Assembly (NCBI GenBank): GCA_029834535.1
Contig: JAQMWT010000009.1
Location: 124,001 to 188,000 of the forward strand
Reading direction: 5' to 3'
Source: Chrysophaeum taylorii
Taxonomy: Eukaryota; Sar; Pelagophyceae; Pelagomonadales; Pelagomonadaceae
DNA: 64,000 nt
A model generated the notes under the pieces. It made no database searches and had not been told where the DNA came from. It saw only the letters and a list, made by a program, of their open reading frames with translations. Both the position numbers and the translations under genes were made by a program. Of the stretch, positions 1-8,617 are shown piece after piece. Every line of letters starts with the position of its first letter. The stretch's first letter is position 1.

Positions 1-12
1 TTAATTCCCCCT

Positions 13-47
<35 letters not shown>

Positions 48-115
48 TCGTGGTGAATTTCATATGCGTACGTACGCTCGACCCCGTCGGGGCATCGCAG
101 ACGACGACGAGGAAA
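1..115. repeat. GGC trinucleotide repeat at left edge
   Basis: Positions about 16-46 are an uninterrupted run of CGG/GGC triplets. It lies just downstream of the stop codon of the minus-strand gene ending at 116. No gene is recognised between the window edge and that stop. Confidence 0.7.
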
Positions 116-718
116 TCATGGTTGATCGAGGACGGCGCGGCGCGAGCGGTGGAGAATTGCCTCGAGGTCTCGGTCGTTCGTATCGAGGCGCGCCTCGAAG
201 TCGTCGTAGATGGCATCCACGTTGAGCTTTGGGGCGACGACCTCGAGCTTCCTCCGTAGCTTTGCCGGCGATGGGATTTGCCTCGCCAAGGGAGAATGTG
301 GAGCCGTGTCGAGCGAGGGCGGCGGCGGTGGCGGGGGTTCCACCAAGCTGGAGTGGTGTTGTTCGAGGCAGGCGCGCGCGAGACCGCCGATGGAATCGTC
401 GTCGCGCTCGGGGGTGACCCCGACCTCGTTGAGCCAGGCGCGCGCCCACAAGCTGGCGTCCTCGTCCTGCATAAACTTGCGGTCGTAGTACTCGGGCGGG
501 TTCGTTGTCGTTTTGAGGGGAGGGAGGACGGAGAGCGCGTCGGAGAGATCGGTTGGGTCGTTGTTGCCGAGCACGGCGACCATCGCAACGTCCGCAGCGA
601 CAGAAAAAGTCGTCGTGCGTCTCGCGAGCGGCTCCTCAGGTTGTTGTGGCTCTTCGTCGGATGACGTCAGAGCCTTTTCGAGGTCTGGCGCCGCCTCTTC
701 TGAGACCACTGCCGCCAT
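116..718 (-). CDS. Hypothetical protein, about 200 aa
   Basis: This is a minus-strand reading frame from the ATG at 718 (MAAVVSEE) to a TGA at 116, 200 residues. The frame stays open far upstream, but that part is antisense to the BTB gene, so I chose the first ATG after the divergent intergenic gap. The protein is acidic at the N-terminus, has a proline run near residue 140, and ends in a helical charged stretch (IYDDFEARLDTNDRDLEAIL). I recognise no domain. It is divergently paired with the BTB gene at 827 across about 108 nt, which suggests a shared promoter. A further exon downstream of 116 cannot be excluded, because this genome has very short introns. Confidence 0.55.
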   Translation of the reverse strand: MAAVVSEEAAPDLEKALTSSDEEPQQPEEPLARRTTTFSVAADVAMVAVLGNNDPTDLSDALSVLPPLKTTTNPPEYYDRKFMQDEDASLWARAWLNEVGVTPERDDDSIGGLARACLEQHHSSLVEPPPPPPPSLDTAPHSPLARQIPSPAKLRRKLEVVAPKLNVDAIYDDFEARLDTNDRDLEAILHRSRRAVLDQP

Positions 719-826
719 GATGTAACGACCGTCGGTGATCCTCCTTACCCTTTGTACTTGGAAAAAAAGACCCTTCTTTGTTGTTGGATTAGTTTTTTCT
801 TTCAAAAAATTCTTCTTTCGGTCGTC

Positions 827-1915
827 ATGAAGGATCTCAAGGCGGTGATGGTGTCGTTTCCTCGCGGCGACCTCAACCTCCAAATGCTCGCGACATTCAG
901 CGAGAAGCCGTTGCCCGACGACGTATCGGTCGTGCGACGGCGCGAAGTCGCGGTCGAGGCGTCGCAGACGCCCAAGTCGTTCGTTGCAGCTATGAAGGTA
1001 CACTTCGGCATTGTCGTGACGGACTTGTGGGACGAAGATTTTTTTGCGAGCGGGCGGTACGCGCTGCGGCACGCGATCGCGTCCCAAGACTACTCGCAGC
1101 AATTTTCGACCTTGCTGCTGGGACGTTGCTTTCTGTGCGCCGACGTCGACCTCTCCGCGTCGACCGCGTACCGCCGCGAGCACACCATAAGCCGCTGGAA
1201 GGGGAGCACCAAGATCGTCACTACGGATGGCGCGAGGCTGCGCGTGCCATCGAGCATATTTCAAGACATGGATTTTTTTCGCGGCGTTCCAGACCCCGAC
1301 GACGAAATTCCGATTCTTGCCGATCTCGCCCAGGTCGACCTTCTCCTCCGGCTTCTTCACCCCAGCTTCCCCACGCGGGTCGACGCGGCCGTGGTGACTG
1401 CCGTCGCCCGCCTCGCCCACATGCTCCACATCCCCAAGATCCTCGACCGGTGCATCGAGTGGGGTATCTTCGTGCTTCCCACGCTGCTCCTCGGTGACGC
1501 CTTGAGCGCAGACCTCAAGGCCGACGCCCTCGACGCCCTCGTCCTCCTCGACGAGCTCCGCCCTGCGGCCAAGTGTCCTTGGCACGACAAGGTCCTTTCT
1601 GCCCTCATGGAGCACGTGGTCTCCTACGACGACGGCCTCCCGACGACGAGGAGGACGACGGTTGTCGGGGACCGAGGCGGCGATGAGGAGGAGGAGGAGG
1701 AGGAGGAGGACCCCGTTGACACGGAGGGCCTGCGCGCGCACCTCCGGCGCGGCGGCGGCGCGGTCTCGAATGTCGGCCTCGACGGCGGGCGCGTCGTGGT
1801 CCGCGAAGAGCGGTTCGCGCGCCTCAAGTGCACCACGGTCGTCCGCATGCTGGAGAATCTCCGACAAGGGGACGTCCCGCGAAGGTGCTTTGGTTTGATT
1901 GCCCCCTCGAGCTAA
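827..1915 (+). CDS. BTB/POZ-domain protein
   Basis: A 362-residue protein. The central part (about residues 125-225) reads as a BTB/POZ fold: a short strand with DGARLRVPSSIF, then FFRGVPDPDDEIPI, a helix AQVDLLLRLLHPS, and the typical helix pair with LAHMLHIPKILDRC. BTB domains make homo- or heterodimers and often recruit substrates to cullin-3 ubiquitin ligases. No kelch, MATH or zinc-finger partner domain is visible. A run of eight glutamates lies near residue 290. The frame is open 75 nt upstream to a non-ATG codon. I use the ATG at 827 because the upstream part is T-rich, untranslated-looking sequence. The next gene starts 80 nt downstream on the same strand. Confidence 0.72.
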   Translation: MKDLKAVMVSFPRGDLNLQMLATFSEKPLPDDVSVVRRREVAVEASQTPKSFVAAMKVHFGIVVTDLWDEDFFASGRYALRHAIASQDYSQQFSTLLLGRCFLCADVDLSASTAYRREHTISRWKGSTKIVTTDGARLRVPSSIFQDMDFFRGVPDPDDEIPILADLAQVDLLLRLLHPSFPTRVDAAVVTAVARLAHMLHIPKILDRCIEWGIFVLPTLLLGDALSADLKADALDALVLLDELRPAAKCPWHDKVLSALMEHVVSYDDGLPTTRRTTVVGDRGGDEEEEEEEEDPVDTEGLRAHLRRGGGAVSNVGLDGGRVVVREERFARLKCTTVVRMLENLRQGDVPRRCFGLIAPSS

Positions 1916-1995
1916 AAAAATGGCAATGAGATCCTTTTCCTTATTTATTACAGTAGGAAACCCTCGTTTTGTTATTTTTTTTTTTTTTTGCCAAG

Positions 1996-3051
1996 ATGGG
2001 TTTGAGCTTCTTGTTCACGGATTACCTGGTGTGGAGGGTCGCCGCGAGCGTGGCCCTGGTCCGAGTGTTGCGGTTCCTGTTTGAGGTCGCCGACCCCAAG
2101 CAGCGGAGCATCGGGTTCATCAAGGACAAGGATCAGTTCAACGAGTCGCGCGGCGCGCAGAGCGACCACCCCGTGCTGGGGGAAGGGTTCGTGAATCGCC
2201 AGGGGCTCCGGATTTTTGTGCGGTCCTGGAGCCCCGCCGAGCCCCCCCGGGGCCTCGTTGTGTTATGCCACGGCTTCGCCGAACACAGCGGACGGTACCA
2301 GCCCGTCGGAGAGCGGCTCGCTCGGTGGGGATTCCGCGTCGTCGCTTTGGACCATCAGGGTCACGGACGAAGCGAAGGGCTCCGCGGCTATGTCGAAAGG
2401 TTCGACCATTTCGTCGACGACGTCCTCCGGCTGACCGACGACGACCTCCCGATCTTTCTGTTGGGCCATTCGATGGGGGGGTTGATCGCGTTGCTCGCCG
2501 CGTGCCGGCGCCTCGAGCGAGACGAACCCCTCGCCGGGGTTCTCGTGTCTGCGCCGCCCGTCGTCCCGATCCCGCCCAACGCCTCCCTCGCCGCCATCGC
2601 CCGCGCGATATCCTCGCTTTTGCCAAAGTTACAGCTCACCGTTCTGCCCGCGAACGACCTCTGCGCCGACGCTCAGATAGTTCACGCGTACCTCAACGAC
2701 CCCCTCGTCTACCGCGGCGGCGTCCGCGCGCGCCTCGCCGCCGAACTCATTTCTGCCATGAAACGGGCTCGCGAAAAACTTGCCGCCTCATTCCCGCTCC
2801 CGGTTTACCTCGCTCACGGCACGCGCGACACTACCGTCCATCCCGACGGCTCTACCGTTTGGTTCCGCGCCCTCGCCCCGGATTGCACCGACAAGACCTT
2901 CAACTTGTACGACGGCCTCTTCCACGAGTTCCTCTTCCAGACCCCCGTCGCCGACAAAATCATCGACGACATGGCTCTCTGGATGGACCAGCGCTGCGAG
3001 GAAGACGAAGATGAGCAAGACTCCCCGGAGGGCAAGGCCCGGGCTGATTGA
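1996..3051 (+). CDS. Monoacylglycerol lipase-like serine hydrolase
   Basis: A 351-residue alpha/beta hydrolase of the monoglyceride lipase (hydrolase_4 / S33-like) family, which releases fatty acids from monoacylglycerols or lysophospholipids. All family marks are visible: oxyanion-region HGFAEHSGRY (residues 92-101), VALDHQGHGRSEG, the nucleophile elbow GHSMGG (Ser159), the acid in AHGTRDTTVHP (Asp278) and the base in GLFHEF (His310). An N-terminal hydrophobic segment (about 14-30) could anchor it to a membrane. The start is the ATG at 1996, in a good context (CCAAGATGG), just after a T-rich tract. Its 3' end faces another alpha/beta hydrolase (3316-4239) across 264 nt. The two are different subfamilies, not a recent duplication. 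Confidence 0.88.
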   Translation: MGLSFLFTDYLVWRVAASVALVRVLRFLFEVADPKQRSIGFIKDKDQFNESRGAQSDHPVLGEGFVNRQGLRIFVRSWSPAEPPRGLVVLCHGFAEHSGRYQPVGERLARWGFRVVALDHQGHGRSEGLRGYVERFDHFVDDVLRLTDDDLPIFLLGHSMGGLIALLAACRRLERDEPLAGVLVSAPPVVPIPPNASLAAIARAISSLLPKLQLTVLPANDLCADAQIVHAYLNDPLVYRGGVRARLAAELISAMKRAREKLAASFPLPVYLAHGTRDTTVHPDGSTVWFRALAPDCTDKTFNLYDGLFHEFLFQTPVADKIIDDMALWMDQRCEEDEDEQDSPEGKARAD

Positions 3052-3159
3052 TCACTAGTACCGCGAATTTTCTCTGCGCGGTGACCACCGAACCATATGA
3101 AACGAACCGGAGCCCTTTTTTTCGGCCAGAACCTCGCGGCTGTTTCTAGTCCACCCATA

Positions 3160-3240
3160 CAAATGACGACGACGACGACGACGACGACGACACCGTCGAA
3201 AAAAAACACACACACCTTGTCGTCGTCGTCGTCGTCGTTT
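3160..3240. terminator. (GAC)n / (GTC)n inverted repeat between convergent genes
   Basis: A run of GAC triplets (about 3164-3191) is followed, after an A-rich spacer, by a run of GTC triplets (about 3218-3238). The two runs are reverse complements and could fold into a GC-rich hairpin with a loop of about 25 nt. It sits in the 264-nt gap between two convergent genes, where it could stop or pause transcription from both sides. The terminator role is inference; the inverted repeat is visible. Confidence 0.4.
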
Positions 3241-3315
3241 TCGTCTTATAAAAAGTATCCCGCCCACACATACATAATAAGAGGCGCCACCGCCGCCGCT
3301 GCCTCCTCCTCATCT

Positions 3316-4239
3316 CTAGGCGAAGAAGGGGAGTCCCACCTTCCGCCGCGTCTTGGGCTTCTCCGCAGGTGGCTCTTCCACCGGCGGCGGTGCCGGCTCC
3401 AGCTGCTGCTGCTGCTGCTGCTGGTGCTTTGATGAGGGGCCCTCCTCGGTCTTCTTCGGTTTCCGTTGGAGTTTCCGCGGAACCCCCTTCTCTCCTCGAC
3501 CTTTGAGAAAGTTGTGGACCGCCGCGAAGAGCGCGTTGAGATTCCTCTTCGATCGGAAGTAGTGGCCCAAGAAGGAATCCAATTCGGAGAAAGTCGCCGA
3601 AAATTTCGGCTCTGGCAATTCGGCGAAACAGGACTCCATCGCGTTCTTCCCCGAGAAAACGTCGGTCTCGCCCCATACGAAGAGCTTAGGCTTGGCGGTC
3701 TTGGCGTGATTCCAGAACTGGCGAGAGTCGAAGCCCGTGCAGTACCAAAGGTAGTTAGACGGGTAAGCGATAGCCACGTACCCATCAAACTCTGGGAAGT
3801 GCGCCGCCGCCGACCCAATGACGCTCCCGTACGAGATCCCGACGATCCACGTAGCGCGGAGCGGCGGGAGCTTGAAGTAGTTGCGGTGCGCCCGGAGCCA
3901 GCGAGCGACGTCCCTCACGTCCTCCATTTCTTGCCTCGCGCTCCGAAGGTACTTGTTCCCCTCGGAACCCCCGACCCCCCGAAAGTTAAACCGCACCGTT
4001 ACGTACCCCGCGCGGGCGAGCTGCGCCTGGAGGAATCCGATTTCCGGTATGTACATGTTCCCCGCGGGGGGCAGCGCCGCGCAGAACACGACGGCGACAT
4101 CGCTCTCGCGCTGGTTCGCGATCCGCGCCTCGAGCTTTACCTTCTCCTCTCCCACAGGGATCGTCGTCGCGTACTCGGCCTCGGCGGCCTTGCACAGCAT
4201 CTCCAACGCGTTGTTGTCCTTCCTTTTTGAGGACGTCAT
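3316..4239 (-). CDS. Alpha/beta hydrolase (COG2945-like)
   Basis: A 307-residue alpha/beta hydrolase. The segment FNFRGVGGSEG (residues 84-94) is the signature of the COG2945-type hydrolases found in bacteria and plants. The nucleophile elbow is GISYG (Ser136), a likely acid is in WGETDVF (Asp193) and a likely base is in FLGHYF (His226). The C-terminus (about 250-307) is low-complexity: a Gln run, proline and lysine stretches. The substrate is unknown. I start it at the ATG at 4239 (MTSSKRKD). A longer frame begins at 4353, but its extra residues are encoded by a CAGA microsatellite and run into the divergent gene starting at 4355. Convergent with the lipase-like gene upstream. Confidence 0.75.
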   Translation of the reverse strand: MTSSKRKDNNALEMLCKAAEAEYATTIPVGEEKVKLEARIANQRESDVAVVFCAALPPAGNMYIPEIGFLQAQLARAGYVTVRFNFRGVGGSEGNKYLRSARQEMEDVRDVARWLRAHRNYFKLPPLRATWIVGISYGSVIGSAAAHFPEFDGYVAIAYPSNYLWYCTGFDSRQFWNHAKTAKPKLFVWGETDVFSGKNAMESCFAELPEPKFSATFSELDSFLGHYFRSKRNLNALFAAVHNFLKGRGEKGVPRKLQRKPKKTEEGPSSKHQQQQQQQLEPAPPPVEEPPAEKPKTRRKVGLPFFA

Positions 4240-4311
4240 CGCGCGCACCAGGATTTTCTTGTCTTCCCAAACGACGCTTAACCTAGGCACGCTTCTCGCC
4301 ACAACAAGGGG

Positions 4312-4337
4312 ACAGACAGACAGACAGACAGACAGAA
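4312..4337. repeat. (CAGA)n microsatellite in a divergent promoter
   Basis: About six CAGA/GACA units lie between the start codons at 4239 (minus) and 4355 (plus). The divergent gap is 115 nt. The repeat makes the longer minus-strand start at 4353 encode an artificial hydrophobic leader. Confidence 0.7.
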
Positions 4338-4354
4338 AGACAGGCAATATCATT

Positions 4355-4825
4355 ATGCGGGGACTGTTGGCGCTGCTGGTGGCGGTCTCTTCTGCCGAGG
4401 AAGAGGCGTGCCTCGTAGTGCGGTATCCGTACGGCGACCTCGACGCCGGGAGCCGGCTCTACGTGCGCGGCTCGGAACTCCCGCTGAGTTGGGGTGCTGG
4501 CGTCGAGCTCGCGATGGTGGGGAACGACACCCACGTAGCCTGCGTAGTCTTCCTCGAAGAACAGGATGATCCGGTCGAGGTCGCCGTGCTGCTGAACGAC
4601 CGGTGGTGGCCGGCGATCGCGGCGGAGGTAGACGGTTTCGGTGGACGAAGAAGGTTGGGCGACGACATCGCCGACATGATCACCAAGATGAGGGAGAAGG
4701 CCCACGAACGCGCGCAGGAGCGTGCCGCAGAATATTTTAAGCAGACGATGGCCAGGCGGGCTGCCGATCCGGAGAAGGAGCAACAGCCGGCGCCGGCGTC
4801 GTCCTCCAAGGAGAAGCAGCAGCAG

Positions 4826-4860
<35 letters not shown>

Positions 4861-5584
4861 AAAAAAGCCGCCGCAGGCGCCGCCGGCAATCTTGGCTCTC
4901 GAGAAGAAAGACGATAAGAAGAGAAAAAAGGCCGCCGCCGCCGCCGCCGCGGCTACGACGAAGAAGAAGATGACGAGAATGAAGAGGAAGAAAGAGGTTG
5001 ACAGCAGCAGCGACGACGACGACAACAACAAGAACGAAGATGACGACGACGACGACGAAAACCGAAGGCCCATACGTCGGCCGAGGCGGCCGAGGCGGCG
5101 GCGTCGCCAAGACGACGATCATCCGAGGCCGAGGTACCGTCGGTTTGACGACGATCAGAGGCCGAGGCAGCGCCGTTTTCCGGACGACGACTCCCCCCGG
5201 TACGCGCGGCGACCAGGCCGCGACGAGGATGGCTACCGCCGACCCATGACGCAACAACAGCAGCAGTATCCACCAGACACTTACCACGCGCATCAACAAG
5301 AGGAGGTGCCCGCGTACCGGCAGCAAGTGAGGACGAGTTTCCGACAGCACTGTGTCCCTCCGTACTGTCCTCCCGAGCAGCATCAGCAGCAGCACCTGCA
5401 GCAGCAGCACCTGCAGATTTCGCACGCGTATCCGTCTCACCCCCAGCACCAGAACAACGGGTACCCATACTACGGGCGGAGGCGGCCGGACGACGACGAC
5501 GGTTCGGCTTTCCTCGAGCGGCCGCGCGTGTACCATCGGCCCATCGGCCGGCAGCAGGAGACAGCACCACCACCTCAACCCTAA
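4355..5584 (+). CDS. Secreted, extremely charged low-complexity protein
   Basis: A 409-residue protein with a clear signal peptide (MRGLLALLVAVSSA, then EEEACLV). A compact N-terminal part (about 20-100) is not low-complexity. Then come alternating charged blocks: an 11-residue Asp run, Lys/Arg-rich and poly-Ala stretches, a second Asp/Asn-rich block, an Arg/Asp-rich block with repeated RRFDDD/RRFPDD-type motifs, and a Gln/His/Pro/Tyr-rich tail. I recognise no family. The composition recalls secreted polyampholytes of algal cell walls and mineral-binding matrices, but that is only analogy. It is divergent from the alpha/beta hydrolase at 4239 and only 17 nt upstream of the next same-strand gene. 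Confidence 0.72.
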
Positions 5585-5601
5585 AATTATAAAGTAAAGA
5601 A

Positions 5602-7260
5602 ATGAAGGGACGACGTCGTCGTCGCGTGGTCAAGTTGAGCGTCCTCCGCGGGGTGGCCGCCGTGTTCGCCGTAATGGTGTGGGTTGGCGCCGCGGGGGTG
5701 CTGTTCGCGCACCGGGAGAAATCGGAATCTCCCCCTCTAGAAGCAGTTGCTGGTCGGCGCAACAGCACGACTGGTCGTCGTCGTCGAAACTGCTCTTTGA
5801 TCTTGCAGCAGCAGGGGATGCGGTATTGGTCGGAAATCCCGGAAGAAATGCGGTCGCCGTACGGCGGGGGCGGGTACGTGACGTTCGAGCCCGACGCCGG
5901 GGGCTTCAACAACGTGCGAATGGCATTCGAGACGGTCGCGGTGTTCGCTCACGCGACGAACAGGATCCTCGTACTACCGCCGCGACAACGACTGTATCTG
6001 CTCAAGCAGAGCTTTGCGAAGAACCCCGAGGCGTTCCACGGAATCGAGGCTTTCCTGGACCTCGGAGCGTTGGGGCGCGTGGTGGAAATCATCGATACGT
6101 ACGAGTTCGCGCGACGCGAACATAACGGTCTCTCGCGCGGCGTCGACCTCGAGCTGGTCGACCGAGCCGTGCGCACGGGCGAGCGCGAGCCGCGGAGGCG
6201 GCTGCGCGAGTGGATGCGGGCTCGGGCCGTGACCCCGCGCTGGGATCCGCTGAGAGAAGTAGTGGTTTTCGGCAACTGCTCGGCCCCCGATCTTCCGTGG
6301 CGCGAGGTCGGATTCCGGGAATTCGCCGGGTCGCGCCGCGTCCGCGAGATCGATCGGCGCCTCGTCGACGCACCCTGGATCCACTTCGCCTCCAACGCGA
6401 GCCACGGTTACCGGATATTTACGCACTGGTACACGTTCTTTCTCTTCGGCGACGGTCCGCTCGACGCTTATTACAAACGCTTCGCGCGCGACAGACTAAG
6501 GTACCGGGACGAGATCGCGTGCGCGGCCGGCCGCGTTGCGCGAGCCCTCGGGACATCCTACTCGGCGCTCCACGTGCGCCGCGGCGAACTCCAGTACGTC
6601 AAGGTACGGATCGCGTGCGACGCGCTGAACCAAACCGTTTCCGCGTGGCTTCGGCCGAGGGAGACGCTCTTTATTCTGACGGACGAGAAGGACCGGTCCT
6701 GGTTTGGGCCCCTCGCCGACGTCTACGATGTCCGGTTTATGAGCGATTTTTTTGAGGTCGTGGCGGGGGAAAGTTTTTTCGACCCCAACGCGCTCGGAAT
6801 GATCGAGCAGTTGGTGGCCGCGGCGCCGAACGCCAGGACCTTTACGGGGACCTTCTTCTCGACCTTTTCGGGGTACGTGGCGCGCCTCCGCGCCTATTAC
6901 GGCCACGACCCCGCCTCCTTCTTTTACGCCGCACCTCCAGAGAAGCGGTTCGTGATGCACCGAGACGACGCGAGCATCCGGTACCCCTACTTTAACCGCG
7001 AGTGGCCCCTCGGCTGGCGGGCGATCGACCGCATCCCCTCGAGGAGGAGGCGCCGCCGCCGCCGCCGCGGCCAAGTAGAAGACAACCCGAGCCTCCGCAC
7101 GCTCCCGCTGCGCAGGGACTACGCCGACCTCCTCCCCGAGCGCAACCAAGAGTACCCGGCGGCGCGCGTCCAGAAGGCGCGCGACGCCGAAAAAAAACAC
7201 CAACAACAACAACAGGCTTCTTTTTCTTCTTTGTCCTCCTCCTCCTCCTCCTCCGCCTAG
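5602..7260 (+). CDS. O-fucosyltransferase-like type II membrane protein
   Basis: A 552-residue protein. A basic N-terminus and a hydrophobic segment (about 14-36) give a type II Golgi topology. The lumenal part matches the GDP-fucose protein O-fucosyltransferase superfamily: GGFNNVRMAFE (100-110) for the nucleotide-sugar fold, LHVRRGE (323-329) in place of the HxRxxD-type motif, and FTGTFFSTFSGY (414-425), the conserved C-terminal region that contacts GDP-fucose. NCS/NQT/NAS sequons fit a secretory route. The C-terminus carries an Arg run, a Gln run and a Ser run. Acceptor protein unknown. It lies 17 nt behind the secreted charged protein, so it may share a transcript. Its stop overlaps the stop of the convergent glycine acetyltransferase gene by 4 nt (CTAG). 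Confidence 0.75.
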   Translation: MKGRRRRRVVKLSVLRGVAAVFAVMVWVGAAGVLFAHREKSESPPLEAVAGRRNSTTGRRRRNCSLILQQQGMRYWSEIPEEMRSPYGGGGYVTFEPDAGGFNNVRMAFETVAVFAHATNRILVLPPRQRLYLLKQSFAKNPEAFHGIEAFLDLGALGRVVEIIDTYEFARREHNGLSRGVDLELVDRAVRTGEREPRRRLREWMRARAVTPRWDPLREVVVFGNCSAPDLPWREVGFREFAGSRRVREIDRRLVDAPWIHFASNASHGYRIFTHWYTFFLFGDGPLDAYYKRFARDRLRYRDEIACAAGRVARALGTSYSALHVRRGELQYVKVRIACDALNQTVSAWLRPRETLFILTDEKDRSWFGPLADVYDVRFMSDFFEVVAGESFFDPNALGMIEQLVAAAPNARTFTGTFFSTFSGYVARLRAYYGHDPASFFYAAPPEKRFVMHRDDASIRYPYFNREWPLGWRAIDRIPSRRRRRRRRRGQVEDNPSLRTLPLRRDYADLLPERNQEYPAARVQKARDAEKKHQQQQQASFSSLSSSSSSSA

Positions 7261-8492
7261 TGGCAGAAGATGTCCTTCGCCGCGTCGGAAAAGGCGGCGA
7301 CGGCCAAGTCGATCTGGCTATCGGTGTGGGCGGCCGAGAGCTGGCACCGGATGCGCGCCTGGTTGTGGGGGACGACGGGGTAGGCGAAGGGGACCACAAA
7401 AACCCCGAGACCGAAAAGCGAGTCCGCGAGTTGCTTGGCGCGGTGCGCGTCCCCGAGGACGACGGGCGCGATCGGATGGTCGCGGTGGCCGGCCACCGCG
7501 AAGCCCGCGCGCAGCATGCCATCTCTGAATCGATGCGTGTTCTCGCGGAGCTTTGTCACGAGCGAGGGTGTGACCTTGTCGAGGGCCTTGAGGGCCGCGG
7601 CGGCGAGCGGGGGCGCGAGCGCATTCGAAAACAAGTACGGCCGCCCCGCGTTTTTTAGCACGGAGACGACGGCGCGAGACGAGGCAACGTAGCCCCCGCT
7701 CGCACCCCCCAAGGCCTTGCCGAGCGTCGAGGTCAGAATGTCGGGCTTAACCCCCGCGAGCTCGGGCGTCCCGCGGCCCGTGGGCCCGACGACCCCCGTG
7801 CCGTGGCAGTCGTCGACGACGAGGAGCGCGTCGCAGTCGTCGGCCGCCTTCCGCAGGTCCTCGAGCCGCGCGACGTCTCCGTCCATCGAGAAAACTCCGT
7901 CGGTGACGACGGCGCGCAGCCGCGCATCCTTCGCCTCGACCAACTTGACCCGCGCCTCGTCTACGGCCGCGTGGGGAAATACGGCCTTGCGCGCCTTGCA
8001 GAGCCGTAACCCGTCGATAATCGACGCGTGATTGAGCGCGTCGCTCGCCACAAAGTCCTCCTTCCCGAAAAGCGCCTCGAACAGCGCCGCGTTCGCGTCG
8101 AAGCACGACGGAAACAGGACGGCGTCCTCCGTGCCGTGAAATTCGCTGAGCTTCCGCTCGAGGTCTTTGTGAACGTCGCTCGTTCCGCATATGAAACGGA
8201 CCGACGCGTTCCCGAGGCCGCGACTGGCGAGGGTCGTCCCCGCCGCCTCCACGACCTCCGCATCGTCGCACAGACCGAGGTAGTTGTTCGCGCACAGATT
8301 GACCACCGACGACTCCACGCCGGCGAGGGACACCTTCGCTCCCTGCGCGCCGAGAAGTTCTTTTTCCACCTTCAACGTTCCGGCAGTCCGCATCGCCTCG
8401 AGCCGCGCGACGCACACCGAGTCCAGCTGCTGCGACGCCGACGAAGCACGCCGCCCCGCAGCACCAACCAAGAGGCGCCGCCGTGGTGTCAT
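7257..8492 (-). CDS. KBL/GCAT: Glycine C-acetyltransferase (2-amino-3-ketobutyrate CoA ligase), mitochondrial
   Basis: 411 residues, the usual family length plus a presequence. PLP-dependent alpha-oxoamine synthase that splits 2-amino-3-oxobutyrate with CoA into glycine and acetyl-CoA, the second step of threonine degradation. Visible marks: CANNYLGL (68-74), NHASIIDG (154-161), VVDDCHGTG (225-233), and the PLP-lysine motif TSTLGKALGGASGG (Lys259). The first 20 residues (MTPRRRLLVGAAGRRASSAS) are basic and hydroxylated without acids, typical of mitochondrial import. Its promoter is the 125-nt gap shared with threonine 3-dehydrogenase, which makes its substrate. Related synthases (serine palmitoyltransferase, ALA synthase) are less likely because of the partner gene and sequence pattern. 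Confidence 0.93.
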   Translation of the reverse strand: MTPRRRLLVGAAGRRASSASQQLDSVCVARLEAMRTAGTLKVEKELLGAQGAKVSLAGVESSVVNLCANNYLGLCDDAEVVEAAGTTLASRGLGNASVRFICGTSDVHKDLERKLSEFHGTEDAVLFPSCFDANAALFEALFGKEDFVASDALNHASIIDGLRLCKARKAVFPHAAVDEARVKLVEAKDARLRAVVTDGVFSMDGDVARLEDLRKAADDCDALLVVDDCHGTGVVGPTGRGTPELAGVKPDILTSTLGKALGGASGGYVASSRAVVSVLKNAGRPYLFSNALAPPLAAAALKALDKVTPSLVTKLRENTHRFRDGMLRAGFAVAGHRDHPIAPVVLGDAHRAKQLADSLFGLGVFVVPFAYPVVPHNQARIRCQLSAAHTDSQIDLAVAAFSDAAKDIFCH

Positions 8493-8617
8493 TCTCCTTC
8501 TTCTTCTTCTTCTTCTTCTTGTTGAACTTCAACTCAACTGACTTGAATTCCTACTCCTCCTCCTTGGTACGACGAACGAACAAGTTGTTTTGTTCTGATG
8601 GCAGCAGAACAACAAAG
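8493..8617. promoter_or_regulatory. Shared bidirectional promoter of the threonine-degradation pair
   Basis: 125 nt separate the start codons of glycine C-acetyltransferase (minus) and L-threonine 3-dehydrogenase (plus). A (TTC)n tract lies at about 8500-8521. The gap must hold both 5' UTRs and both core promoters, so co-regulation is likely, though it is inferred from geometry alone. Confidence 0.55.

Noticed and set aside
719-1867. Upstream extension of the minus-strand frame (583-codon version of the gene at 116-718)
   Set aside because: It is antisense to the BTB gene, whose domain is recognisable. GC-rich coding DNA often leaves the opposite strand open.
4240-4353. Longer start of the alpha/beta hydrolase with a signal-like leader
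   Set aside because: The hydrophobic leader is encoded by a CAGA microsatellite and would overlap the divergent gene's start.
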